Origin: CBFIGX01 sp965662265
GTDB taxonomy: Bacteria; Bacteroidota; Bacteroidia; Flavobacteriales; UBA7430
DNA length: 64,000 nt
Assembly: GCA_965662265.1 (NCBI GenBank)
Contig: CBFIGX010000003.1
Location: 124,001-188,000 of the forward strand
Direction: 5' to 3'
The translations under genes were made by a program, and so were the position numbers. Below the pieces are notes generated by a model, which saw only the letters and a program-made list of their open reading frames with translations, made no database searches and had not been told where the DNA came from. Within the stretch, counting starts at the first letter, position 1, and every line of letters begins with the position of its first letter. Positions 51,966 through 61,285 of the stretch are shown here, one piece after another.

Positions 51966-54061
51966 TTAATTTTCTTCTCTACAGTACCATCAGAATATAA
52001 GTATATGAGAGTGGTTCCTTTTTGAGCATATGTAGGGTTAACATCTTGCCCTAAAATATTTAATACTTTGACTAGAGATCTAACATCATTAGGATGCACT
52101 TCTGTTGGCATCTCTATTACCCATTGAGGCACAGTTTGGTTATTTTCAATTCGTGCGCCCTCTACATTCGGGTATTGGTAGGAAGGAATATCTTCAGTCA
52201 CTTTTATTTGATACCCTTGACCAGGAATGAAATTACCAATGCCATTAAATCCAAATTCTGGCCAGTATACGTCTGCATTGTTGTTTTTCACGATAAGTAC
52301 GTAGTCTACAATATCTTGTAGTGTAGCAGTAACGTCTTGTTCGATATCAAGTGTATATCCTATAAGATTCCACCCAGATATGATGTCAATCGAAATAGGA
52401 GCTGTAAGCTGAGATATTTGGGAATTAAGAGCGTCTACCATTGTTGTAAATTCTTCGTTTTGTACTAGAAGAACATTATTAAGTGAATCAATAGAAGTTT
52501 GGTGTGATATGTTAAGGGTCTCAATCTCATTTTCTAATTCAGCAACTTGGGCTGTATGAGAATCAGTGAGAACTTCTGTTTCGTATTGCAGGTTTGCAAT
52601 ATTATTTTCTAAGCTTGAAATTTCAGCAGCATGAGTTGTTATAAGATTTTGAATTTCTGCTTCTAAATTTTGAATGTCATTTTGTAGACTTGTTACTTGA
52701 GTAGCATGTGACTCTATTAGTGCTAAGTTTTCTGATTGTAAGCTTGAAATATTACTTTCTAAGCTATCTATTTGACTTGCATGTGAAGCCGTTAAGCTTT
52801 GAGTTTCTGCTTCAAGGCTTGCAATATCATTTTCTAAACTTGCAACTAGTGATGCATTTGAAGCATTTAGAGTTTCGATTTCTGTTTGAAGGTTGGCAAT
52901 CGTTTCAGCGCTAGTTTCTTGCAGTTCAGCTAAATCAGTTTCTAGAATAAGAATTGATGAATTTAAATCTGCGTTTAAACTAATCAAATCGCTGTTCTCA
53001 TCACTTAAAGTACCATAAGCATTTTGCCATGTCATGATACAGCCGCCTTCAAGTAAACAGTCAGCATTAGGATCATATTCCATATAACGATCGTCAGTAC
53101 ATCCTGGAAGGCCTTCACAAGAGCCGTCATCTTCTTCTGCATCTGGATTGTAATTACAATAGTTGTTATCCATACATCCATAAACAGTAAAGTCGAATGT
53201 TATTTCGGAAAATGACGGGAAAGCGTTAGCTGCATACCCTTCAAAATTTGGAACGCTTTGAAATGCAATAACGTAATTGGTATTGGTAAGTATAGCGAAA
53301 ACTGGAACATCACCATTAGTAAGTCCATCAACCTCAGATGTTAGTTCATCGTTACCCCAAAGGCTTATGGTAAAGAAGCCATTTGAGCCATTACCTATAC
53401 CTTGAATTGGTGTTGTGTTAATACAATCTAAAATTCCATCTTGGTCAAGGTCGAAAAATACGCCCATCGTACCTCCTACAAATTGGTTCACATCAGTTGT
53501 ATTTATCCCAATAATCATGTTGTTATCTGTCAAGTAATCAGAGCTAAAATCTTCAGGATTAATATTAAAATTAAATACAGGATTAATACAAGAGCCATCA
53601 TCAATATTTGCAATATAGCCTTGTGTGTGATATTCTATCATTGAATCATCAGTACACCCTGCAATAGTTATGTCATTTGATGCTGCTAATGCGTTAGTGA
53701 CATAACCATTGAAGTTGTTTACTGAAGATATAGGTACAATATTTCCCTCGCTTGTTAAGACCGCAAAACTTGGAATTTCACCATTAACAAGTCCATCTAA
53801 TTCAGGAGTTCCTGTGTCATCTCCCCAAATCGCCATGGTAAAAAATCCATACTGAATTACTTCTAATCCAATACATAAGCCCTCATTGTTAAAGGCTGCG
53901 ATTTGACCACCTTCAAATGAATCTAATTGGCTGGTGTTAAACCCAAGAGTCATATTAGCGCCTGTATTTGTCGGTGTAATAAAACTCGAAGACGTGAAGT
54001 CTTGTGCAAATGAAATACAGCTTATCAAGAGTGTTGCAAACCCTATTAGATTTTTTTTCAT
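51962..54061 (-). CDS. Exported coiled-coil protein with 25-residue repeats and a short T9SS-like tail
   Basis: A 699-residue secreted protein. The ATG at 54061 gives the signal peptide MKKNLIGFATLLISCISFAQ. Two similar beta domains follow (for example MTLGFNTSQLDSFEGGQ and MIIGINTTDVNQFVGGT), three GCTD/GCMD units, then a long coiled coil (about 370-540) containing four consecutive 25-residue repeats (408-507). Next is one GWNLIGY...GQGYQIK module and a last segment VKVLNILGQDVNPTYAQKG ending LYSDGTVEKKIK, resembling a sorting tail. It shares an ATGA overlap with the gene downstream. Confidence 0.8.
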   Translation of the reverse strand: MKKNLIGFATLLISCISFAQDFTSSSFITPTNTGANMTLGFNTSQLDSFEGGQIAAFNNEGLCIGLEVIQYGFFTMAIWGDDTGTPELDGLVNGEIPSFAVLTSEGNIVPISSVNNFNGYVTNALAASNDITIAGCTDDSMIEYHTQGYIANIDDGSCINPVFNFNINPEDFSSDYLTDNNMIIGINTTDVNQFVGGTMGVFFDLDQDGILDCINTTPIQGIGNGSNGFFTISLWGNDELTSEVDGLTNGDVPVFAILTNTNYVIAFQSVPNFEGYAANAFPSFSEITFDFTVYGCMDNNYCNYNPDAEEDDGSCEGLPGCTDDRYMEYDPNADCLLEGGCIMTWQNAYGTLSDENSDLISLNADLNSSILILETDLAELQETSAETIANLQTEIETLNASNASLVASLENDIASLEAETQSLTASHASQIDSLESNISSLQSENLALIESHATQVTSLQNDIQNLEAEIQNLITTHAAEISSLENNIANLQYETEVLTDSHTAQVAELENEIETLNISHQTSIDSLNNVLLVQNEEFTTMVDALNSQISQLTAPISIDIISGWNLIGYTLDIEQDVTATLQDIVDYVLIVKNNNADVYWPEFGFNGIGNFIPGQGYQIKVTEDIPSYQYPNVEGARIENNQTVPQWVIEMPTEVHPNDVRSLVKVLNILGQDVNPTYAQKGTTLIYLYSDGTVEKKIK
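52541..52840 (-). repeat. Four tandem 75-bp repeats coding for a 25-residue coiled-coil unit
   Basis: Residues 408-507 of the protein read as four units of exactly 25 residues: SLENDIASLEAETQ..., SLESNISSLQSENL..., SLQNDIQNLEAEIQ..., SLENNIANLQYETE..., each ending in a SHASQID-like segment (a TTHAAEIS form in unit three). A partial fifth copy (ELENEIETLNISHQT) follows. Unit borders are 52840, 52765, 52690 and 52615 on the minus strand. The DNA copies are diverged, so the array is old or under selection at the protein level. Confidence 0.85.
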
Positions 54062-54098
54062 AACTAAAGTATCTTTGTTAGTTTTTGTTTGTTGAAGA

Positions 54099-55331
54099 TT
54101 AATAGTCAAATTCATTAGGCAAAAAATGAAGAAAACAATCTTCATTTACTTTAATTTGGTATCCATGGCCAGGGTTAAAGTTTCCAATGCCATTATATCC
54201 TATAGAAGGAATGTACACACTACCTAATGCATTTTTTACAAATTGTATTTTATTGTTTTCTGTTAAATGTTTAAGAACAAGTTCTGCGTTAGCTGGCGAA
54301 TCTCTGATATACCCAATTAGATTCCATCCTTCAGAGAGCTCTAGAGAATAAGTTTCAGGGTATACTTTTAATATTTCCTTGTTAAATGAGAAGCTGTTAC
54401 TGGTTTTAATTTGATAAGCTTTACCTACTTCAAGATCACCAATCCCATTGTAGTTTTGATTTGTTAAATAAGGATTACCATCATTGTCTTTTATAATGAT
54501 AATGTTATCCAGAGATATTGATGAGAATACAGAGTCAATATCCATATCACCTGCATTTCCTTTTAATGTGAAGATTGACCATCCCTCTTCAAACTCAAGA
54601 TTTAGATTTACTATTTCTTCTGTTTCTTCACAAGATTGATAAATGTCTAGTAGTTCTGAAAATACAGATGTATAATTTCCTACACATTCAATATTGTTGT
54701 TGAATATGTTAAGTGGGTTGTTGTAAGTTAGCCCAAGTTGGTCTGGTAAATCAGGAAGTCTGGTCAGGTTATTATAACTACAGTTAATATGAATAAGCTC
54801 TTGGGGGAAGTATGAGATTTCATTAATGTTGTTAAAGCTACAGTCTAAATAATTTAGTGTTTGTGGTAAATAGGTAATTTGAGTTATGTTATTAACGGCA
54901 CAAAATAATTTCTTTAAACCCAATGGTAATACAGGGAGCTCTTCAATTTGATTATAACTGCAGTCTAAGTATTTTAAATTATGAGGGATGTCTGGTATGC
55001 TGTTTAAGTTGATGCAGTAGCTACAGTCAAGGTATTCCAAACTTTCAGGTAATTCGCTAAGTTCGTCTATAGGGTTGTATGAGCAAATTAAGGTATCGAG
55101 ATTGGTGAAATATTCTAAGCCATCAAGGTTGTAAATATTGTTTGATGAGCAATCAATAGTTGTAATTGTTGATGATAATTCAGTATTTAGTAATGAATCT
55201 TGCTGAATTAGATTTGGGTTCAAACTATTTAGATAAGCTCTAAAATTTGTATCTGAAACAACTATATCCCCCGTCTGTGCTTTACACAGAGAAACAGCCA
55301 AATAAAAACAAATAAGCAGCGTTCTTTTCAT
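54099..55331 (-). CDS. Exported leucine-rich repeat protein
   Basis: A 410-residue secreted protein: signal peptide MKRTLLICFYLAVSLCKAQ (ATG 55331; an upstream TTG in frame is not needed), then about seven leucine-rich repeats of the form LDCSYNQIEELP or LDCSFNNINEIS with a cysteine in each consensus position (about 60-210). Two GWNLIG-type modules follow: GWSIFTLKGNAG...VGKAYQIK and GWNLIGYIRDSP...GHGYQIK. No sorting tail: it ends FLHFLPNEFDY. It is 37 bases upstream of the coiled-coil gene on the same strand, so the three large genes may form an operon. Confidence 0.8.
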   Translation of the reverse strand: MKRTLLICFYLAVSLCKAQTGDIVVSDTNFRAYLNSLNPNLIQQDSLLNTELSSTITTIDCSSNNIYNLDGLEYFTNLDTLICSYNPIDELSELPESLEYLDCSYCINLNSIPDIPHNLKYLDCSYNQIEELPVLPLGLKKLFCAVNNITQITYLPQTLNYLDCSFNNINEISYFPQELIHINCSYNNLTRLPDLPDQLGLTYNNPLNIFNNNIECVGNYTSVFSELLDIYQSCEETEEIVNLNLEFEEGWSIFTLKGNAGDMDIDSVFSSISLDNIIIIKDNDGNPYLTNQNYNGIGDLEVGKAYQIKTSNSFSFNKEILKVYPETYSLELSEGWNLIGYIRDSPANAELVLKHLTENNKIQFVKNALGSVYIPSIGYNGIGNFNPGHGYQIKVNEDCFLHFLPNEFDY

Positions 55332-55460
55332 TACGGGGAGGATAAACAATATAGCTTCACAATATAATTAAAACATATGTCCTGTCAAAATCAAGGTAAA
55401 TAATTAACAAAAAAAATCCTATACAGAGAGTCTGATAGCTATAAGTGCTTAACGAAACAA

Positions 55461-56768
55461 TTATTTCTTTCTGAAATATATTCTTATTGGAACTCCGTTA
55501 AAGTTGTACATCTCTCGAAATTTATTTTCAATAAACCTTTTGTAGGCATCTTTTACATATTGGGGTAGATTACAAAAGAATGCATAAGACGGTACCGCAG
55601 TTGGTAGTTGGGTGATGTATTTTATTTTAACATATTTGCCTTTGTACGATGGAGGAGGTGTAGCTTCAATAATAGGCAGGAATTTATCATTAAGTTCTGA
55701 CGTAGATATTTTAGTATTCTTTCTTGCGTAAACATCTACAGCAATTTCTATAGCTTTAAAAATTCGTTGCTTGGTTATTGCAGAAATAAAGACGATTGGA
55801 TAGTCTGTAAATGGCTGAGTTTTACTAAGAATCATTTTTTTGTATCGATCCATGGTCATGGTCTCTTTATTTTCAACCAAATCCCATTTGTTAACCAAAA
55901 CAACGATGCCTTTATTGTTTTTTTCGGCTAGGTGAAAAATGTTAAGATCTTGAGATTCAAAACCAATTGTGGCATCAATCATTACAATACAAACGTCACT
56001 ATGCTCTATGGCTCTAATGGTACGCATCACAGAATAAAATTCTAGGTTCTCATGAACTTTGGCTTTTCTTCTTAATCCAGCAGTATCTACCAATGTAAAT
56101 TCATGGCCAAATTGGTTGTAGTGTGTATCTATAGAATCTCTGGTAGTACCTGCAATATCTGTAACAATATTTTTGTTTTGCCCCATTAATGCATTTACTA
56201 ATGATGATTTCCCAGCATTCGGTCTGCCTACAATGGCAAACTTAGGAAGGGCATCTTTTCCCTCTTCATCTTCTTTTGTGAAAGAAGCAACTATAGCGTC
56301 TAGCAAATCACCAGTTCCGCTACCATTGATGGATGATATTGCAAAAAATTCCCCTAGCCCAAGGTTGTAAAACTCTAAAGCATCATCCATCCTCATAGCG
56401 TTATCTACTTTATTTACAGCTACAAAAACAGGTTTATTTGCTCGATGTAATATCTGCGCAACCTCCATGTCTAAATCGGTAGTTCCTGTTTCAACATCTA
56501 CAACAAATACAATAGAGTCGGCCTCTTCCATAGCAATAATGACCTGTTTTCTAATTTCACCTTCAAAAACATCATCAGAGCCTGTTACGTAACCGCCAGT
56601 ATCAATTACAGTAAAATCTCTACCGTTCCAATCAGACGTGCCATAGTGTCTATCTCTAGTAACGCCACTTACAGCATCCACAATTGCTTGCCTTCTTTGA
56701 GTTAGGCGATTAAAGAAAGTAGATTTACCTACATTTGGTCTTCCTACAATGGCAACTATATTTCCCAT
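55461..56768 (-). CDS. der: Ribosome assembly GTPase Der (EngA)
   Basis: Double GTPase required for 50S assembly. First G domain: AIVGRPNVGKSTFFNRL, GVTRDRHYG, IDTGGYV, VNKVD; second: AIVGRPNAGKSSLVNAL, GTTRDSID, VDTAGLRRKAK, VNKWDLV. A C-terminal KH-like domain (PPSYKGKYVKIKYITQ, GVPIRIYFRKK) follows. 435 residues. Nine bases separate it from era upstream. Confidence 0.96.
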   Translation of the reverse strand: MGNIVAIVGRPNVGKSTFFNRLTQRRQAIVDAVSGVTRDRHYGTSDWNGRDFTVIDTGGYVTGSDDVFEGEIRKQVIIAMEEADSIVFVVDVETGTTDLDMEVAQILHRANKPVFVAVNKVDNAMRMDDALEFYNLGLGEFFAISSINGSGTGDLLDAIVASFTKEDEEGKDALPKFAIVGRPNAGKSSLVNALMGQNKNIVTDIAGTTRDSIDTHYNQFGHEFTLVDTAGLRRKAKVHENLEFYSVMRTIRAIEHSDVCIVMIDATIGFESQDLNIFHLAEKNNKGIVVLVNKWDLVENKETMTMDRYKKMILSKTQPFTDYPIVFISAITKQRIFKAIEIAVDVYARKNTKISTSELNDKFLPIIEATPPPSYKGKYVKIKYITQLPTAVPSYAFFCNLPQYVKDAYKRFIENKFREMYNFNGVPIRIYFRKK

Positions 56769-56777
56769 TTTAAATAC

Positions 56778-57668
56778 TTAAATGAAGTAACCAAAGCGCT
56801 TGAGATCTTGCTCGTTATCGCGCCAGTTCTTCGTTACTTTTACAAATAATTCTAGGTAAACTTTCATCCCAAAAAATGTTTCTAAATCTTTCCGAGCTAG
56901 TGTTCCTACTTTTTTTAGGGCTTTACCTTTGTGTCCTATAATGATTCCTTTTTGGCTTTCTCTGGCTACATTAATCACAGCACTAATTTTGATAAGTTTC
57001 TCTTCTTCTTTAAAAGATTCAACTACTACCTCTACAGAGTAAGGAATTTCCTTTTGATAGGTGAGTAGTATTTTTTCTCTAATTATTTCTGAGACAAAGA
57101 AGCGTTCGGGCTTGTCTGTAAGTGCATCTTTAGGAAAGTATGGCGCTCCTACAGGGAGTAAATCTACGATTTCAGCAATTATATTTTCAATTCCAAATTT
57201 TTCTAAGGCAGAAATGGGTTTTATCTGAGCCTTAGGAAGAATCTCTTTCCAATGATTAATAGCACTTTCTACTTTTTGCTGATCTGATTTATCAATCTTA
57301 TTAATGAGAAGAACTATTGGTACGTTTGTGTTTTTTAGTCGCTCAAAAAAACTGGCATCTTTTAGTGCTTTTTCACCAAGTTCTACCATGTAAAGAAACA
57401 CATCAGCATCTTGAAAAGCTGACTTGACAAACTTCATCATGCTCGATTGAAGATTGTAATTGGGCTGAATGATTCCTGGTGTGTCGGAAAATACAATCTG
57501 ATAATCATCTTCATTTACTACCCCTAAAATTCTATGCCGCGTTGTTTGGGCTTTTGATGTGATAATGGAGAGCCGTTCACCTACTAGTGCATTCATAAGC
57601 GTAGATTTTCCAACATTGGGGTTGCCGATGATGTTTACAAAGCCCGATTTGTATTTTCTTTCGTTCAT
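56778..57668 (-). CDS. era: Ribosome maturation GTPase Era
   Basis: GTPase that binds the 3' end of 16S rRNA. G1 IIGNPNVGKSTLMNAL, G2 region TTRHRILG, G3 FSDTPGI, G4 LINKIDKS; C-terminal KH domain with RESQKGIIIGHKGKALKKVG. The ATG at 57668 (MNERKYKSGFVNI) is chosen over an upstream in-frame start, giving 296 residues, close to the family norm. Confidence 0.95.
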   Translation of the reverse strand: MNERKYKSGFVNIIGNPNVGKSTLMNALVGERLSIITSKAQTTRHRILGVVNEDDYQIVFSDTPGIIQPNYNLQSSMMKFVKSAFQDADVFLYMVELGEKALKDASFFERLKNTNVPIVLLINKIDKSDQQKVESAINHWKEILPKAQIKPISALEKFGIENIIAEIVDLLPVGAPYFPKDALTDKPERFFVSEIIREKILLTYQKEIPYSVEVVVESFKEEEKLIKISAVINVARESQKGIIIGHKGKALKKVGTLARKDLETFFGMKVYLELFVKVTKNWRDNEQDLKRFGYFI

Positions 57669-57807
57669 TAGGCCGCAAATATACATATTAATATGCCTAT
57701 AAAATGGCAATTAGACTATATCAACATCACTTTTTTTTAATAATTAAGTCATTAGTTTACTTGACAAACAATGTGTTAGATGTTTTTCTCAAAATAAGTC
57801 TATTTGG

Positions 57808-57840
57808 TTTGCCTACTCGAAATACTTTGCCTTATATTTG
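57808..57840 (+). promoter_or_regulatory. Promoter of the initiator tRNA gene (TTTG-N21-TATATTTG)
   Basis: TTTG at 57808-57811 is followed after 21 bases by TATATTTG at 57833-57840. Both elements match the Bacteroidota consensus. The tRNA begins four bases after the -7 box, so transcription probably starts at or next to the mature 5' end. Confidence 0.75.
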
Positions 57841-57843
57841 CAG

Positions 57844-57916
<73 letters not shown>

Positions 57917-57925
57917 CTATAAAAG

Positions 57926-57958
57926 ACCTCTACGAATCAAGTATTTGTAGGGGTTTTT
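57926..57958 (+). terminator. Rho-independent terminator after the tRNA
   Basis: ACCTCTACGAAT (57926-57937) pairs with ATTTGTAGGGGT (57943-57954), with two G-U wobbles, around the loop CAAGT, and runs into five T residues. Confidence 0.85.
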
Positions 57959-58037
57959 ATTTGCTCAACGATTTATAAAAAATAAAAAAACAAGAACTCT
58001 AAAGTGTATTATTTACACTAATATTCATTTAATTCTA

Positions 58038-58045
58038 TATATTTG
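58038..58045 (+). promoter_or_regulatory. -7 promoter box TATATTTG before the exported protein gene
   Basis: TATATTTG matches TAnnTTTG and lies 32-39 bases before the ATG at 58077. An inverted repeat AGTGTA / TACACT (58003-58019) lies upstream of it, near where the -33 element should be. Confidence 0.5.
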
Positions 58046-58076
58046 ACCAAATTTTAATAACTATAAACACGTACTC

Positions 58077-59183
58077 ATGAAAACATTGAAATTCAAATTG
58101 TATTCCATATGTTTTTTACTGTTAAGTATAACAGTTACGGCACAAACAAACATTTTTTTACCTATAGACTTTGAACAAGATGTAGATGGTTTTCAATTAG
58201 ATTCAACCCATTTTACAGATTTTAATGGTGGCGCTGCTGAGGTTGTCGTTAACCCATATCAAACAGAAGGTAATTACAGTAAATTTGTAGGAAAAATTGT
58301 TAGAGATGGTGGCGATACTTGGGCAGGAAGTAAAATACAATTAGATGATAATTTAGACTTTGAGGCCTTCCCATTTCTAGTTATGAAAATATATACGGAG
58401 GCTCCTGTAGGAACTATCATAAGATTAAAGATTGAAGATCCCTTTTATTTAGATTTAGGTGATCCTAGTTTTGAGGTTGATGTATTAACAACAGTTACTA
58501 ATGGATGGGAAACTTTAGTGTTTGACTTTAGCGAGTCTCCATCCGATTTCAATAACATAGCCTTTATGTTTGATTTAGATGTACTAGGTGATGGTTCTGC
58601 ACAATCTACTTTTTATTTTGATGACCTTGTACAGACTACTGACCCAGATGTAATACTAGGATGTTTATACACCATTGCATGTAATTATAATCCAGAGGCT
58701 AATGTTGATGATGGGTCTTGTTATTTTGCAGAGCCACCATACGATTGTGATGGCAACTGTATTAATGATATTGATGCCGATGGTATATGTGACGAATTAG
58801 AAATACTAGGTTGTACAGATATAATGGCCTGCAATTATGATCCTGAAGCTACTGCAGAGAACAATAGCTGTTTTTATCCAGAGCTTTATTATACATGTGA
58901 AGGCATTTGTATAAATGATGCTGATGCTGACCTTGTATGTGATGAGTTAGATAATTGTGGAACTATTTCTAATCAAGATCAGCTTGATAGCGATAGTGAT
59001 GGCCAGGGCGACATGTGCGATTATGATGATGGATTAAACATAGATAATTTAGAGCAACAAAATGTAAAAGTCATCAAAATGATTGATATTTTAGGTCGAC
59101 AACACACCATGCACCGTAAAGGACAAATACTCTTTTACTATTATGATGATGGCTCGATTGTTAAGCGTTTGAGCTCTAATTAA
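58077..59183 (+). CDS. Exported carbohydrate-binding-like protein with GCTD repeats and a sorting tail
   Basis: A 368-residue secreted protein: signal peptide KLYSICFLLLSITVTAQ; residues about 25-190 form a beta-sandwich domain like carbohydrate-binding modules (FLPIDFEQDVDGFQL, YSKFVGKIVRDGGDTWAG, FYFDDLVQT); then two cysteine-rich units (GCLYTIACNYNPEANVDDGS and GCTDIMACNYDPEATAENNS), acidic DxDADGICDELE loops and a thrombospondin-type-3-like SDSDGQGDMCDYDDG. The tail IKMIDILGRQHTMHRKG ending YYYDDGSIVKRLSSN resembles the tail of the coiled-coil protein at 51962-54061, so it probably serves for T9SS export. Confidence 0.78.
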   Translation: MKTLKFKLYSICFLLLSITVTAQTNIFLPIDFEQDVDGFQLDSTHFTDFNGGAAEVVVNPYQTEGNYSKFVGKIVRDGGDTWAGSKIQLDDNLDFEAFPFLVMKIYTEAPVGTIIRLKIEDPFYLDLGDPSFEVDVLTTVTNGWETLVFDFSESPSDFNNIAFMFDLDVLGDGSAQSTFYFDDLVQTTDPDVILGCLYTIACNYNPEANVDDGSCYFAEPPYDCDGNCINDIDADGICDELEILGCTDIMACNYDPEATAENNSCFYPELYYTCEGICINDADADLVCDELDNCGTISNQDQLDSDSDGQGDMCDYDDGLNIDNLEQQNVKVIKMIDILGRQHTMHRKGQILFYYYDDGSIVKRLSSN

Positions 59184-59272
59184 TTCCTTTGATTTAAAGC
59201 CTTAATTGTTTTGTTTTAGCTATATTTTGGTATGTTATTTGGACATAAGCTAATTTTAATCCATAAGCAATA

Positions 59273-61237
59273 TTGTTAAAATATAGTTTACATATAATCA
59301 TTGCCATACTTGTGACTTGTGTAGTTATATATACTCCAAAGTCAAAAACAAACTCTTCCGGAGCCCCTGAAGGTTATTCTGGATCTGTTGGCGACGCTCA
59401 AAATACTTGTACACAATGTCATCAACCTACTAATATATCTTCAACTCAAAATTCAACATTAGAAATAATTAATAATGTTGGACAATATTATATTCCAGGG
59501 GAGACGTATGATTTTACAATTACAGTAAATGCAAATTGGAGTTCTAAATTTGGGTTCTTAGCTTGCTTCGAAAACGAAAATGGCGAAAAAATTGGCGATA
59601 TTATTATCAATAATCCAATTCAAACACAACTTACAAATAATGGTAATTATATTACACATACCAGCTCAGGAACAATGGGTCAAGGTTCGAATGAATGGCA
59701 ATTTTCGTGGCAGGCCCCATGGTCTATTCAGGGCTCAATAAGTTTACATGTATCTACTGTTATAGCCAATAGTAATGGTGTTAATACAGGTGATGAGGTC
59801 TTAACAAATTCCTTTACTATGCAGGCGCCTTACCTAGGATGCATGGATCAAGATGCTCTCAATTACAATCCTCAAGCCACCATCGATAATGAATCATGCA
59901 ATTATGTACTACTCAACTCAAATAGTCCTTTAAACTTGTCTTATTCATCATCAACCGTTGTTGGTACTTCCAATGATTTTGAAATAGCCTCATACATAGA
60001 AGTAATTAATACCTCAGATGAATCCCTAGAAGTTATGGTTAGGAGGAATGTGCTATCAGAATCCTGTGCAAACAATTGGTTCTGTTGGAATATATGTTAT
60101 TTGCCGAATATAGATCAAAGCCCAATACCTGTTACAATTGACTCTAACACCAGTACAAGTGTTTTTAGTGGACATATTGTTCCAGAATTTTATGGTGCTA
60201 CATATGACATAGAGTATTGTTTTTTTCCAGAAAACCAGATAGATGATAGTATCTGTGCTACCATACACTATGTTGTAGAAGGTGAAATGTTAGGCTGTAC
60301 AAATAGTAATGCATTAAATTATAATGCTAATGCAAACACCGATGATGGCTCTTGTGTGCTTTATCCTCAGCCACCTTGGCTTTTTGTTCAATCAAATAAT
60401 GAAGTTCATACCGTAGCCATTCCTGCTAATATTTCAACTAACATTGATGGCAACAGCATTTCTGTAGGAGATTGGATAGGCGCTTTTTATAATACAGAGT
60501 CAGGAATGATTTGTGCCGGTTATACAGAGTGGATGGGAATAAGTACTGATATCCTAGTGCATGGTTATGATTCCCAAACTGAAGATGGTTTTGAACAAGG
60601 AGTACCATTTATATGGCAAGTTTGGGACGCCTCAGAGGGGGTAAGTTGGATAATGAATGTTAGTTACAATAACGAATTTAGCCATCATGGTAACTATCAA
60701 CCAAATGGCTTAAGCGCTTTGACGAGCTTAGAAAACATAAATCCTATTACCAGTCAAACAATAGAAATTCCTGATGGTTGGAGTTTGTTTTCTACTTATA
60801 TGATGACAGATGACATGGATGTTAGTTCTGTTTTTGAACCAGTAGAAGATCAATTGCTGGTGGTAAAAGACAATGATGGCTGGGCTTATTTAGTGGCGTA
60901 TGATTATAATGCTGTTGGTGATTTAGAGCCTGGGCAAGGGTATCTTATTAAAGTTGCATCTTCTGTAAATATAACAATTAAAGGTGCGCATGCTAAACCA
61001 GCAATACATCCAGTTTCTTTACAAGAAGGTTGGAATATGATTGGTTTTTTACCTACTACAGAGATAAACGCGGAAGACGTTCTTTATTCTCTTGTGAATG
61101 AAAACCAGTTAATTATCGCAAAAGACTATATGGGTAATGCATATATTCCTGATTGGGGTTTTAATGGAATTGGTTCAATGAAACCCGGACAAGGCTATCA
61201 AATTAAAACTAACACCGCCAGTGTTTTGTTCTATTAA
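59273..61237 (+). CDS. Exported CxxCH protein with two GWNLIG modules
   Basis: A 654-residue protein starting with TTG, with an N-terminal hydrophobic segment (LHIIIAILVTCVVIYT) that may be a signal anchor. Next comes GAPEGYSGSVGDAQ and CTQCH at residues 46-50, a c-type heme-like CxxCH motif typical of the choice-of-anchor V group I recall from Bacteroidota. A beta domain follows, then GCMDQDALNYNPQ and GCTNSNALNYNAN units, a second beta domain (PPWLFVQSNNEVHTVA, ISVGDWIGAFYN) and two GWNLIG modules (GWSLFSTYM...GQGYLIK; GWNMIGFLP...GQGYQIK) at the very end. It ends without a sorting tail. Confidence 0.72.
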   Translation: MLKYSLHIIIAILVTCVVIYTPKSKTNSSGAPEGYSGSVGDAQNTCTQCHQPTNISSTQNSTLEIINNVGQYYIPGETYDFTITVNANWSSKFGFLACFENENGEKIGDIIINNPIQTQLTNNGNYITHTSSGTMGQGSNEWQFSWQAPWSIQGSISLHVSTVIANSNGVNTGDEVLTNSFTMQAPYLGCMDQDALNYNPQATIDNESCNYVLLNSNSPLNLSYSSSTVVGTSNDFEIASYIEVINTSDESLEVMVRRNVLSESCANNWFCWNICYLPNIDQSPIPVTIDSNTSTSVFSGHIVPEFYGATYDIEYCFFPENQIDDSICATIHYVVEGEMLGCTNSNALNYNANANTDDGSCVLYPQPPWLFVQSNNEVHTVAIPANISTNIDGNSISVGDWIGAFYNTESGMICAGYTEWMGISTDILVHGYDSQTEDGFEQGVPFIWQVWDASEGVSWIMNVSYNNEFSHHGNYQPNGLSALTSLENINPITSQTIEIPDGWSLFSTYMMTDDMDVSSVFEPVEDQLLVVKDNDGWAYLVAYDYNAVGDLEPGQGYLIKVASSVNITIKGAHAKPAIHPVSLQEGWNMIGFLPTTEINAEDVLYSLVNENQLIIAKDYMGNAYIPDWGFNGIGSMKPGQGYQIKTNTASVLFY

Positions 61238-61285
61238 TTAGTAAATGCCATTCAATTTTGTAAATTAACATGAAATTTTAGTTCT

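Noticed and set aside
52541..52840. CRISPR-like repeat array
   Set aside because: The 75-bp repeats are contiguous, without spacers, and lie in frame inside a coding region.
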